Positions 1 through 10,989 of a stretch of 64,000 nt of DNA are shown here, piece after piece. The stretch lies in contig CM060198.1 in the NCBI GenBank assembly GCA_030549335.1, forward strand, positions 45,969,353 through 46,033,352. Reading direction: 5' to 3'. Position 1 is the first letter of the stretch. Each line of letters starts with the position of its first letter. The DNA comes from Pontederia crassipes (lineage: Eukaryota > Streptophyta > Magnoliopsida > Commelinales > Pontederiaceae). The translations under genes and the position numbers were made by a program. The notes under the pieces were generated by a model, which searched no databases, was not told the origin of the DNA, and saw only the letters and a list, made by a program, of their open reading frames with translations.

Positions 1-1304
1 TAGAAGAGAAATCAGTAGAAGGATTTATGTCTTAATTAGAAGGGGATCTCGATGAGAACATAACATTTAAATCAGTCATAACCATGATCAATCATAAAAG
101 AAAACATACAATATTTAAATAGCAATCAAAGGGTAAGGAGAGGCAAAATCAGAGGGTGTAACATGAGGGCCCATTATAGGATTCCAAAGGGCACCAAGAG
201 GGGGAGGGGGGGGAGGGTGAATTGGTGTTCAAGCAAAAGTATCAATTTTACAAAGATCGTCGCGGAAGCGCAAAACTGATTCTTAAAACCTTTGCAAATA
301 AAGCAATTTATATCATAATATGAACGGGGAGAGAGAGAGAGAAAATCAAACTCAAAGATATGGTGGTTGTTGACGAGATTCGGCCACATCTTAACCTATG
401 TCCCCGCTCCGACTTCTCGACCTGAAAACCATAAGAGATTCTAGTAATCCCTTCCTTTGTTCCAAATGGGGCAAGGAAGAAAGCCCTTTACATCAACCAC
501 CTTTACTTCGCTTCGAGAGGCAAGGCAACCTCTCCTCATAGGAAGCTAATCTTTTTCTCTCGCTCAAGAGGTAAGATTTAGAACCTCTTTTACATAGGAG
601 CTCTCTCTATTTTTTCTGAACAAAAATGTTTGTCTCACTTACAATTCTATGCTCACAAGAGTAGAAGAGAGAAAGAAAGAAAACTCTAAATGATAACTTC
701 AAAAAAAGATCATTTAGATAGGGTGCCTTTGCTTTTGACTTTAGCACTCCTTTTATAGGCTTCAGCAAGTGAGGAAATCATCAAAAAATCATTCAATAAT
801 TTTCTCCTTCAAAATTGATCGTTACTGTTCATTTGATTCGAGGCCAATCGACCGTACATATAGACCGATCGACCGGCATACTTTCTTTTATGAAACAATA
901 TGACCGTTGGTGAATTATATACTATCCGGTCGACCTGTGTTCTAGACCGATCAACCGATACCTCGACTGGTATAATCTCGACATTCTGCTTGTTGAATTT
1001 GGGCATTTTCTGCACTAACCGATCGATCTATGTTCTAGATGGTCGGCCTGTGTTATGGACCGGTCAACCTGTGTTCCTGATCGGTCGACCTGTGTTCCTG
1101 ACCAGTCGACCTATGTTCCAGCCGGCAGCTCGATTGCCCTGCACTATTTTAAGCATAACTTTTTGCACAATTATCCAAATTATATATGTTGTCCCTTTAG
1201 CCCATCTTTCTTCGTCATGAAAGAATTAATTTGTGTATGTCAGTAAGATACCATTGTAATATAAATCTTTCTCCACATCATATTTTAGTTTCCACTGATA
1301 ATAT
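1..1304. repeat. Decayed repetitive DNA, probably LTR-derived
   Basis: No coding frame here looks real. A CT- and GA-rich stretch (about 180-720) is followed by a run of short repeats built on GTCGACC/GGTCGACC. The look is that of plant LTR or retrotransposon untranslated sequence, but no terminus, primer site or target duplication could be found, so the class is left open. Confidence 0.35.
840..1125. repeat. Imperfect tandem repeat, core GTCGACCTGTGTTC
   Basis: Units of roughly 20-24 bases repeat the motif 'ggtcgacctgtgttcc' with changes; the densest part is 1018-1125. The GTCGAC core is palindromic, so units can pair with one another. Similar short palindromic repeats (CCCGTGCC, CGGCCCGTGA) occur in other LTR-like segments of this window. 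Short open frames across it only follow the repeat and are not genes. Confidence 0.6.
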
Positions 1305-1425
1305 TTGCATTTCTGTCATGGGCATAAGATTTCATCACATGAAGAAGCAACACCCTCATTTCCATATTCCACCTTAATAAATTTATCAATACCGTCATTA
1401 TATTCTACGACTGTATGGTCGAAGG
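1305..1425 (-). pseudogene. TNP2-type transposase N-terminal remnant (transposase-associated domain)
   Basis: The minus-strand reading contains DKFIKVEYGNEGVASS followed by DEILCP. This aligns with the same part of the transposase-associated zinc-binding domain at 22973-23170 and 29650-29800 in this window. A stop directly after the CP replaces the Cys-Trp-Lys-Cys pair expected next. About 40 residues are recognisable; the rest of the gene is lost at the truncation of element D. Confidence 0.65.
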
Positions 1426-1885
1426 AGCCAATGATGGTCGGGGTCGGAGGTGGGGTCGGGGTTGGGGTCAGACAAGTCTATGGCGGTCGCGGTCGGGGTC
1501 AGGTTCGAAAGTAAACATAGTAAAAAGTAAAGGAAGATATTATGGATTTAAGGTAAGTTTTTAGTTCCACAAAGAAATGCGACGCTACATCCATGCTAAT
1601 GTTGCGCAGACAAATAAATTAAAAGATAATAAATTTAAATGCGACGCTATGCCCAAGTGACTCTATAAGCGGCGAATAAATGTCAACATTAGAGTGACGC
1701 CACTTAGTATTACTGGTTTTTTATTAATTTATATTCGAATAGGTTTATATTATTTTGTTCATATCATATTATAAGTTTATATTCCAATAGGTTTTCTATA
1801 TTCTAATTTTCTATTATACGCATGTAATTATATATATAATGTATGTATGTTAGGTCTATATATATAAACTATAAGTGTATATTCA

Positions 1886-1901
1886 TATGTATGTATGTAT
1901 G

Positions 1902-1953
<52 letters not shown>

Positions 1954-1964
1954 CATACACACAC
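1886..1964. repeat. TATG/TA/CATA microsatellite
   Basis: Simple alternating purine-pyrimidine repeat: (TATG)n, then (TA)n, then (CATA)n and (CA)n. It lies in an AT spacer of the CACTA 5' subterminal region. Equivalent spacers at 14370-14600 and 21110-21180 in the sister elements also carry such tracts, so it is part of the family architecture. Confidence 0.85.
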
Positions 1965-3373
1965 GTTGGCGCTTAGCGATGCGACGCTGATGAGATGCTA
2001 AGGTGGGGCTAAACTTCTTCTTAGTGTCATCTTTGCTGCGACGCTAATGTCAAACCAATTACTATAGCGCTAACCAGGTGCTAAAGTGTCGCCACTTACA
2101 ATATATTTAAAATAGCATCTGATCACATTGTGTCGCTATTGCGAAGCTAAATACATGTGCCCCATTCCAACCGTTTTGTTCCCTTCCACACCATACAAAT
2201 TATGGAATGCATATATAATTTTCTCATGTATGTGTATATAAAACTATAAGTCTATATGTATATGTTTATATCTATATGTATATACGTCTAATTAAGTGGG
2301 AGAAAAAATGAAGTCAAACAACTAAATTAGCCACGCGATAATGTGTCGCCAATTCGGCGCTATGTCATGGCTAATAAATCTACCGTCCTATTAGTGTCGA
2401 AACGACATTTCAATATTGAGACGCTAAAAACTCGAGGTGCTAAACCGATGCCATTGTGACTCTATTTAGCGACACAAGATTTTGTGTCGCTAATGTGACA
2501 CTACTTTGGGATATTGCAACTATTTCAACGCCATTTCGTTTATATATAGTGTGGCTCTAAGTCATATCACTTAGTTAAACCCTAATAATTCCATGATTAT
2601 GAATATATAAATAATTTATCTATATATATAATATATGATATAGGAATACATATGTAGGTAATACATATAATGTAGCTAACATATAGTAATATATAAATAT
2701 TAGAAGAATATATCAATGCCATCACTAGATCATGTCACCTAACTCAACCCTCATAAATTCCATGATTAATAATAGAAAAATAACTTATCTATCATACATA
2801 TATGTAACATATGATATAGGAATTTAATTATATATGTAGGTAATACATATAATGTAACTAAATATACTATATGAATTTATACGCGACACATATAATATAG
2901 AATACATGTGTAGGTAAGTATACAAATACATATGTAGGTAACATATATATTTATTTAGGTCAATTTAATTCGAATAGCGTCAATTTAGTGTCTACATAGC
3001 ATCACAACTTTTGAGACACAAAGTGGCATTGCACTTCGCAGTGCCAAAACAACGAATTGTCCGGCGCCCATATCGACTCTGACATTAGTTGTGATGCGAG
3101 TTTAGCATCGTGGACTATCAATGCTACTATAGCGCTATGATCTTCCGCGCATTTTCCCTTTCTCGCGTGCAATAATAGCAGTGACGTAGAGTGTCCATGA
3201 AACCGTATGTATCGTCGACATCATGTAAGCGCTAAAGAGACGCTATTGGGAGGCAGTTAGCGTCTCTTACCTGTGACTCAACTTCGATGCTATAGTAACA
3301 ATTTGGTGTCGATTTAACGTCATTATCATTTGAGACGCTAACTTGCGTCGCTATTCGTCAGTTTTCTATAGTG

Positions 3374-3739
3374 ATGTAAGTAAAATATTTATTTAATTAG
3401 GAATAGTTAATCTATTTATTTATTAAACTATATTATAGGTAACATATATAGTTATACAAATGCTAGGCGTCTTCTTAGTGTCGACATAGAGTTGTAACGT
3501 ATCTAACGCTAATTAGCGACGCCGTTGTCGATGCAAAAATAGTGCAAGATCTCCGCGCCCATATGGACTCCGTCATTAGCGTCGAAGTAGCATCTCTAGG
3601 GCGCCGTCGACATTTGGTAATGTCAATGTGATGCTAAGTTGAAGCTATGTTGACGCAATTAGCGTCATGTTTTCGTGATGTAATGTCGACACTATAGGGA
3701 CGTTAATTGTCATCACTATTAAGCAATTTTCTTGTAGTG
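3374..3739. mobile_element. Remnant of a second CACTA end
   Basis: Ends at 3739 with TTTTCTTGTAGTG, the complement of the classical CACTACAAGAAAA terminus. It is preceded by about 250 bases of GACGCTA-type subterminal repeats. A separate terminus of the same polarity lies 366 bases to the left at 3373, so this is an end from another copy rather than a continuation of element D. No gene is present. Confidence 0.65.
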
Positions 3740-4400
3740 TCTAATAGAGATATATGCATCAGTAATCTATATATATATTATAAAAGGAAAGAAGTGTTAG
3801 GACAAAAATAAAAACAACAACATATAATTTTGTTAAAAGAATCACTATTTTATTATTGAATAATTTGTTATAATTTCATGAAACTAAATGTGTTATAACT
3901 ATATTATTTTTTAATATTGGATTTAATAATTTTTTTCTTGAAATGATTAAATGTGTCATCATGATATTTAAAACTGCATTGATATTTAATTAGAAGATAT
4001 TGTTCTGCATATATACTCTATTATTTTTCAGCTGCAAATTAGAAGTGTACTAATTAACTTTATTGTGTTGACAGATGGCCACATCATATAATTTGTTTGA
4101 ATGTAAGTTCTTGTTGCCTTAGCTAGCAGAATTATCATCCATAGGTGGAAAATGCTTTAGAACTCTGCGAGCCAACTTGAAGTTTTATTATATTTCTAAA
4201 GTCTGATGTAATACAAAATCCACAGAGGTGCATGTATGTCGAATGGTTTACTCTATGCCATGATCAGATTAAAGTTAACGAAGGGAATTTTGATCTGATG
4301 AAAGGAATATGATTGATTGCCCTATTTTTGCTCTTTCTAACTATTTAGTAATATAGATTGATTTCTTGTAATGGTTCGTTTGTGCTCTATTTGATTTGTT
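3740..4400. other. AT-rich spacer, nothing recognised
   Basis: Sequence outside the CACTA end. No open frame, terminal repeat or RNA gene is visible. It could be low-copy flanking DNA that predates the insertions. Confidence 0.4.
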
Positions 4401-4429
4401 CTATCGATTGCTAGGATGTAGAGGTAGAT

Positions 4430-4966
4430 CCTGATGACGCTTTATGATTTTCATATTAAAAATCGACTGGAACCTCGCTCTGAATCGACTGGAATCTCTA
4501 TCGTCACGACCGTGCCACACTGTGGGCACACCCGTGCCACCGCTCGACCTAACCCAACTAAAAGATCGAGCGACATCGGTCGACTGAACTCCCAAGCTGT
4601 CACGGCCGTGTCACTCCTATGGTACGCTCGTGCCATGACCAAACTATCGACCAAGCCACCAAGTACAAAATCGGTCGACCACCATGTGAATCGGTTGACC
4701 GCCTTCATGGTCAGGCACGCCCGTGCCACCCCTCTGGCACGCCCATGTCATAATCTGCGTATGAACCTATGGACCGATCGATCAATCCATTGAACCGGTC
4801 GATCGCCCTCATGCTCAGTCACGGTTGTGCCTCTTTTCAGGCACGTCCATGCCTTTTTCTCGGCAAATGTCCCTTCTGGCATGACCGTGCTGATCTCCAT
4901 GTAGACTCGTGCCATCATACTAGCACGACCGTGCCACTAGGCAGTCACGGTTGTGCCAGAGTATAG
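4430..4966. repeat. LTR-like segment with CACGCCCGTGCC-type palindromic repeats
   Basis: GC-richer than its surroundings, with many variants of the palindromic words GGCACG..CGTGCC and GGTCGACC. The open frames here merely track the repeats. The style resembles the CGGCCCGTGA repeats of the LTRs at 15340 and 28293, which suggests retrotransposon LTR sequence, but the ends were not identified. Confidence 0.4.
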
Positions 4967-5204
4967 GTGTTGGATCTAAGTTTTAATGACATATAAAATT
5001 ATATTTTGATGATACAAACCTCGAAAGATTAAAGTTAAAATGCTGAAAAAGTTTAAAGAAAAAGGAATAACTTTATGCACTACACTTTGATTAAATAATT
5101 AACTATGATCCTATTAGATTTTGAATTAATCATAAATATCAAAGTAGAGAATTCTATTAGCTTTCCATAGAATCCAAGATTAAGAGCAAGCGGAAAGAAT
5201 TCTC
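4967..5204. other. AT-rich segment beginning TGTTGGATC, possible LTR fragment
   Basis: Starts with TGTTGGATC, a common start of Copia-type LTRs, but no partner copy or target duplication is visible. It joins the TNP2 pseudogene near 5205 without an obvious boundary motif. Confidence 0.25.
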
Positions 5205-7148
5205 ACTTCACATTTCAACCAATCGACAAAATGTTCGTCTTGTAATTTCAATAATTCATCGTTTGAAACTAACGGATTGATTTCTCGCTGTAATTCTTCA
5301 AATTTCTTGAATTCATAGTTGTCAAAAATCATATAGCAACAATTAACTTTAAATTATATAACATATTAAAACAAATTGTCTTACTCGAGATACTGCATCA
5401 CTTCGCTATAATTTGCAAGGACATAATTCTCAACGGCGGTGAGATCTCTATCATTCAAGACAACTTTGTGTCATGTACCAAGAAGCCGACATGGGTACTT
5501 GAAGATGGATAGAATATTCATGTTAACTTTTCTTTCACCACCATCATCATTTCTTGGAACTTGGGTGTGTCGTGATTGTATGTGTGGCTCAAAGTATTTG
5601 AAATGAAGTTTGACACCTCCTCAATAAAATATGCTTCACATATGGAGCCTTCAATTTTTGTCTTATTCTTCGCCTTCCTTTTCAAATATAACATGCACCT
5701 TTCGAAAGGATACATCCATCGATACTGAACCGGACCTGTAACTTTTGTTTCATATGGTAGATGTACAATCAAGTGCTCCATCACATCAAAAAAAGAAGGT
5801 GAAAATATCTTCTCAGCCTTGCACACGGTAATCACAATAGAAGCCTCTAATCGAGAGATGTCTTCATCCCAAACGATGAATGCACAAAACTCTTTAAAGA
5901 ACATAAATAATTTTGTTAAAACCTCCCAAATGGCCTTTGGCAAAAGTTCTTTAAAGACAATTGGAAGCAGTCTTTGCATAAAAATATGACAATAATGACT
6001 CTTTATCCCATGTATCCTCCCATTGTCTAAGTTAAAACAACGAGATATGTTTGACACATATCCATCGAGGAATTTCAATTGCTTTACCTATTCGAAAATC
6101 ACTTTTCTTTGATCATTGCTCAAGACATAAGTAGCTTTTGCTTTTTGCATTTACCATTTTGAAGATGAATGATATCTAACTCTATTCTTTTCCATATTAA
6201 TTTCATGTCTTCGCAAGCCTGTATACTATCTTTTGTTCTTCCTTTAACATCCATAATAGTGTTGAAGATGTTGTCAAATATGTTCTTCTCCACATGCATG
6301 TCGTCCAAGTTATGACATACCAAGTTTGAAGACCAATAAAGCAACTCCCAAAAAGTACTTATTTTCTCCCAATTATGTTCACTTCCAAATCTAATTTGCT
6401 TGTAACTGCCGGCCTTCAATCCGAATGAGACTTCACTAAGCTTGTTTACTTGCTCTAGCAATTCTTATCCCATCAAATGAGTTGGAGACAAAGTGTTCTC
6501 GAATGTATTCTTTTTAAATGAGTTTTGATCGCGACGCATCGAATTCTCCAATGGCAAAAACATCCTATGACAATCAAACCAACAAACTTTCCTATAATTT
6601 TTTAAATAAAATGATTTTGTATTCTTTCCACATATGGGACAAGCAAGTTTACCTTTTATGCTCCAACCACTCAACATTCCATATGCTGGAAAATCACGTA
6701 TGGTCCACATTAATGCGGCTCTCATAATAAAATTTTGCTTTTTAGATTTGTCATAGGTAATCACGCCATCCTCCCACAACATCTTCAGTTCATCAATCAA
6801 AGGTCTTAAGTAAACATCTAAACTTTTATCAAGAGATCGAGGACCCGGGATCATACAGATTAGCAATATGTTCTCTCGTCTCATACACATTCTTAGAGGC
6901 AAATTATAAGGTCAAAAACCGACCAACATGAATAAGCAGTACTTGATGAGGCAAATGGGTTGAAGCCATCGGTGCAAAGTCCTAATCTAACATTGTGTGA
7001 TTCTGCAGAAAATGCCAGATGAAGTGCATCAAATCGTTTCCATGTTCTCCGCATCTGAAGGATGTGTAATTGAATTTTGATCATCACATGCCCCTTCTCT
7101 GTGCCACCTCATAAATAATGCAGTTTTCTTAAAAGAAATAGTCGTTGT
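5205..7148 (-). pseudogene. CACTA TNP2-like transposase, C-terminal two thirds (minus strand, part 2 of 2)
   Basis: In minus-strand order this holds the TNP2 transposase core: RHREGACDDQNSITHP, the LGLCTDGFNPF motif with a catalytic-type Asp, SMRRDQNSF, then HNLDDMHVEKNIFDNI. The DUF4218-type domain follows (VSNISRCFNLDNGRIHGIKSH, VMEHLIVHLPYETKV, YPFERCMLYLKR). Frames change near 6900, 6465 and 6100, and stops interrupt it, so it is dead. The upstream piece of the same gene lies at 9857-10383, on the far side of the solo LTR. Across that insertion the two pieces join smoothly and match the intact order at about 23760-23830. The DUF4216 and TNP1 parts seen in the sister elements are absent on the left. 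Confidence 0.85.
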
Positions 7149-9856
7149 TGTAATGCCTCGGTGGTAAAAAAAGTGTAAATATTTTAAAAGTGAACGACAG
7201 TTTGGTCTTTTGGCAGAAAAAAAGAAAAAAACATATATACGTGGAAAGGAGGAGAGCGCCACCTTCCTGCGCTCCGATCTCCGCTGTCCGGCCACCATTT
7301 TTCATGTGTGAGATGTTTTTGGAAAGAGGACGATGAGAAGAATATTTTGACATATGGTATGAGATGATCGATCCACTGTGCGCGACGCAGCAAGGGTAAA
7401 ACGTGAGGAAGACAAAAAAATCCGTCGGCGATGATTCCGACTCCGATTCACACCGATCCTTCTCCTGATGAGTTGTACATCATTCTCAGGTCGATTAGGA
7501 TCATTTTGAGAGGTTTTAATCATGTCTTTGTTCAAATCACATAGGAGGCCGAGATTTGGGGCTTTTCGGCGAACTTTTTCGACGAACTTTCCAACGAACT
7601 TTCTGGCGAACCGACGGGGAACTTTAGTCAAGTTCACCATGACGTTCTGGTAGATATACACACAAGGGAAAGACGTATTAGGTTGCTGTATGTAAAAAAG
7701 TTAATCATAAATTACTTGTAGGTTCATCGATTTCGGATTCCGATCGTCAGGCGATATTTTCGACGACTCATCCTCAATGTGTATTGGTAAGCAAATGAAA
7801 ATGCACAATAAATTTGATTTTGAATATGAAACTAATTTTTTAATTAATTTTATTATGCTACTAACGAAGAAGGCGACGTTCAGCATTCGACGGGTGTGAT
7901 TTCGATTTAGAGAGCGGGTGATTTCATTATTATGGTAAGGATGATTGGTGGTTGAAACTATTTATAAGATTTAATTTCATACTTGATAAGAATTGGTTAT
8001 AGGGTCTAATTCGAATTATTATATGTTTAATTGGACATGATAGGTGACTATCCGATGAGCTTTGAGTGGGATGCTATTAGTTGGTGATTTCTTTTCCCCT
8101 ATCGGTAAGCATGCTAAAAATCTATAGTGATGATCGATTTATGAAAATTAGTTTATATGATAGTTGTAGTTCATTAATTACGAACTTAGGTAAGAAAATT
8201 ATAAATTATAAATCTTGGTACTAAGATGTCGTTAGAAAGGATTATTATGAAGTGATTAATGAACTAAAAGATAAATGATACCTAGAAGTGATAAATGTCT
8301 TAAATGATAAGTTTATATTTCTAAATAAGGTTTAAATGAATGTAATAAGCATTTCTCTTCTTTGAGCGGATTCGAACGGAAGGTAGTTGAAACTTGAGGA
8401 ATCCAAGGTGAGGGAACTTATCTCAATTGATATGAATTGCTAAACTCTTCGGGTGAAAACATTGTTCCACTCGATGTGGAAATGGACTTTCATAATAGTT
8501 TCCTTCATTCATATTCATATATTTGTATACTTCATATGTGTGTCATCATATGACTTGTGATATTTTATTATGAATTTTGAAAATTCATCGAAGTTTATGC
8601 TTGTGAAATTGAAATGAATATTTGATTTTTGAAAAGGAAAGTTTATATGATGGTTTCTAATTCTAAACTTCTATTTGGAAACTGCATACATGCATCATGT
8701 GCATTACATGTAAAAACCCGTATAAGGCGGAGTGTTTTTACCTCAGAGGATTGACCAACTCTGAGTAGACTGGTTGGGGTCCGATTTGCTCTGTGTCGAT
8801 ATAGTGACACGAGGAGCAGGTTCAACACCCTGTATCAATATAGTGATACGAAAGTTGGAATTAGAACAACCATCCTGTGCGATATAGTGACACGAGGGAT
8901 GGAATGAATAAAGAAAAGAAATAAGCACTGTATCGATATAGTGACACGAGGAGCGGTTCAACGTCCTGTGACGATATAGTGACACGAGGGACGGAATTAG
9001 AACAACACTCTGTGGCGATATAGTGACACGAGGGGTGTGTGAAGAAGCACTCGATTGACGAGTGGTATGGATATCCGTGTTTGATGATATTTTTCCAAGT
9101 TTTTATGATGTTATTTTATTATCATGCATGTGCATCCATGGCATTCATTTCGGTATGATCATTATTTAAATGAATTTTCTTGATGAAATGAAAAGGGTTG
9201 GAAAAATTTCTGAAAATGAAAAGGTTGGTTTTCCTTCATTGTTTTAATATTTGAGATAGTCATTTTACTCACTGAGCCTCTTTATGCTCACTCCTCTTGT
9301 TTATATTTTTTCAGGTATTGAATGAAAGCTTGCATAGCATAAAATAAGGAATATAAAGGGACTAGAAAATGAGCATGTGTGAGAGGCATGAATATCGTAT
9401 TGTTAACTTTGCATTTCATTGAGTTTTCTTATACGGATTTATTACTTAATGAATGTTTTAAAAGATTTTGGAAATGTTGGATATTTGTGTGAAGCGAAGG
9501 ATGCTCACGTTATATGGTTTATGAGCATCTGGCTCGTGATTTTGATTCGAGAGTAAGTTAGTGAATCACTATTTTTGGGCATGTGTTCCCACTCCTTTGA
9601 ATTGCCAATAATGTCCTTATAACTGTCTGTGGTGATTAAAGTTTTGAAATTATTTGTTTGTGATGATATATATGTGAATTGTTGCACATGACGTATAGAT
9701 GAGTTTACGCATACGTCATGCCAAAATTTTTGAAACTTTTCAGAGTTAGTTTATTTTTGGAATGTTGTTTTCCGTTGAAAATTTAAATTTGAATTTAAAC
9801 GATTAATTTTCCGGTTTCACCTCTTGTGGCGCCAAAATAAGTGGAAGGACGTCACA
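7149..9856. mobile_element. Solo LTR, Ty3/gypsy-like, 2.7 kb
   Basis: Begins TGTAATGCC and ends GACGTCACA, giving TG...CA ends with a TGT/ACA inverted repeat. It is flanked by a perfect 5-bp duplication, GTTGT, at 7144-7148 and 9857-9861. No polymerase or gag frame is inside, and the flanks are two adjoining pieces of one TNP2 pseudogene, so this is a single LTR left after recombination. The size and the TGTAAYRCC start resemble Tekay/Del-type chromovirus LTRs; that family assignment is inference. Short minus-strand open frames inside are not supported as genes. Confidence 0.8.
8728..9035. repeat. Tandem repeat inside the LTR, core CGATATAGTGACACGAGG
   Basis: About six units of roughly 45-65 bases, each with the core 'cgatatagtgacacgagg' or a close variant followed by 'gaattagaacaac' or 'ttcaac'. 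Where the core is preceded by TGTGT or CTGTG, the unit is an imperfect hairpin (GTGTC..GACAC). Confidence 0.8.
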
Positions 9857-10383
9857 GTTGTAGTCTTGAAACTATGGGAAAGTATCTGGACACTGCATAT
9901 GCCATATTTTTTTGAACTTTAAGAATTCTTTCTCAGCTTGTATCTGAGCTCGCCACAAATAGAGCAACTGATAAGTGGGTTATTTTCCTTGTAATACAAC
10001 ATATGATGATTATGACATACGTTAATCTTTTGATATACCCTAAATCACTCATCATTCTTTTGCACTTGTTAAAAATTCATGGTAACTTCTATAATGTTGG
10101 AAGCATACTCTTAATAATGGCAATCATCCGGTCAAAACAACTTTCGCTCATATTAAATTATGATTTTAAGTTCATTAGTTGTGCCACTGCAGAAAGTGTA
10201 GTTTGCTTCACGCATCCATCCCATAAAGGTTCATCCACTTCTTCGAGAAGGTTATAAAACTTAGAAGCAGAAGGATTTGAGTCTTTGAGTCTTCTTTAAT
10301 CAATGTTTCGCCAACATTTTCTCCTAACATTGCATCTCGTATCATGTCCATGTACAAACTGCTCGACTCGCCTACATTGATAG
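9857..10383 (-). pseudogene. CACTA TNP2-like transposase, N-terminal part (minus strand, part 1 of 2)
   Basis: The minus-strand sequence matches 23290-23790 of CACTA A: the stretch around GWMREANYTFCSGTTNE in another frame, the SCDRMIAIIKSML region, and the Cys-Gly-Glu-Leu-rich zinc motif before the transposase core. It continues into 7148-5205 once the solo LTR is removed. The right edge near 10383 abuts plus-strand CACTA sequence, giving a head-to-head junction with element C. Confidence 0.75.
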
Positions 10384-10760
10384 CTTAATTGTTACTTAAG
10401 TTCATAACTTTTAATAAAGCTTTTAGTTATTCGTTTGTAGGTTATTAATGGCTCTGTCATAGATTAAAAATATGAGATCTGGGTCATGCCTCGAAGAAAC
10501 AAATTCTTACTACTGCAGTGTCATAGTCAATGAATATCAGTTCCATACAGAAGAATATAGTCGACAATGTTCAACTGTTAATAGTGGCATATGTGTTCTA
10601 GGAAGCATGTACGAAAAAGCAGATGAACCTTTATGGGATGGATGCGTGAAGCAAACTACACTTTCTGCAGTGGCACAACTAATGAACTTGAAATCAGAAT
10701 TTAATATGAGCGAAAGTTATTTTGATCGGATGATTGCCATTATTAAGAGTATGTTTCCAA
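10131..10760. repeat. Inverted repeat of TNP2 fragment
   Basis: About 130 bases at 10131-10256 are repeated in the opposite orientation at 10614-10755 (the stretch containing CGTGAAGCAAACTACACTTT), separated by about 350 bases. The left arm belongs to the minus-strand transposase. The right arm sits inside the plus-strand element, out of its normal gene order. A transcript across the region would fold into a long hairpin. Confidence 0.75.
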
Positions 10761-10792
10761 TTGTAAGATACATGGAAAGATATATGGGATGA
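10472..10792 (+). pseudogene. Chimeric TNP2 fragment
   Basis: The first half (YYCSVIVNEYQFHTEEYSRQ) is the DUF4216-proximal part of the transposase, matching 30775-30860. From about 10614 it switches to an N-terminal segment (LWDGCVKQTTLSAVAQLMNL, matching 23412-23470). The order is therefore scrambled within one open frame. The product would not be a working transposase. Confidence 0.75.
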
Positions 10793-10989
10793 AGAGTCAT
10801 GATTGTCATATTTTTATGTAAAGGCTACTTTCAATTGCCTCTAAAGAACTTTAGCCAAAGATGAAAAATTTTAATAGAGTTATCTATGTCTTTTAAAAAG
10901 CTTTGTACATCCACCATTCGGGAAGAAGACATATCTCAGGTTAGAGTCTTCTATTTATAGTTGCTTATAATAATTGCATCAATTTAATG

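Larger units (their letters stand above)
1305..3373 (-). mobile_element. CACTA element D, truncated 5' end (minus strand)
   Basis: Read on the minus strand, it starts at 3373 with CACTATAGAAAACTG, a CACTA-type terminus. It then runs through about 1.8 kb of subterminal DNA full of GACGCTA/TAGCGTC motifs in both orientations, separated by AT-rich tracts. A TTTAAGGTAA-containing junction near 1540 matches the junction before the 5' UTR of the other CACTA copies at about 14890. A GC-rich leader (1430-1510) and the start of a transposase follow. The element breaks off near 1305, so everything downstream of the transposase N-terminus is missing. Confidence 0.75.

Noticed and set aside
8643-8985. 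Minus-strand open frames in the solo LTR
   Set aside because: They translate the tandem repeat (LYRH.. units) and do not resemble a protein.
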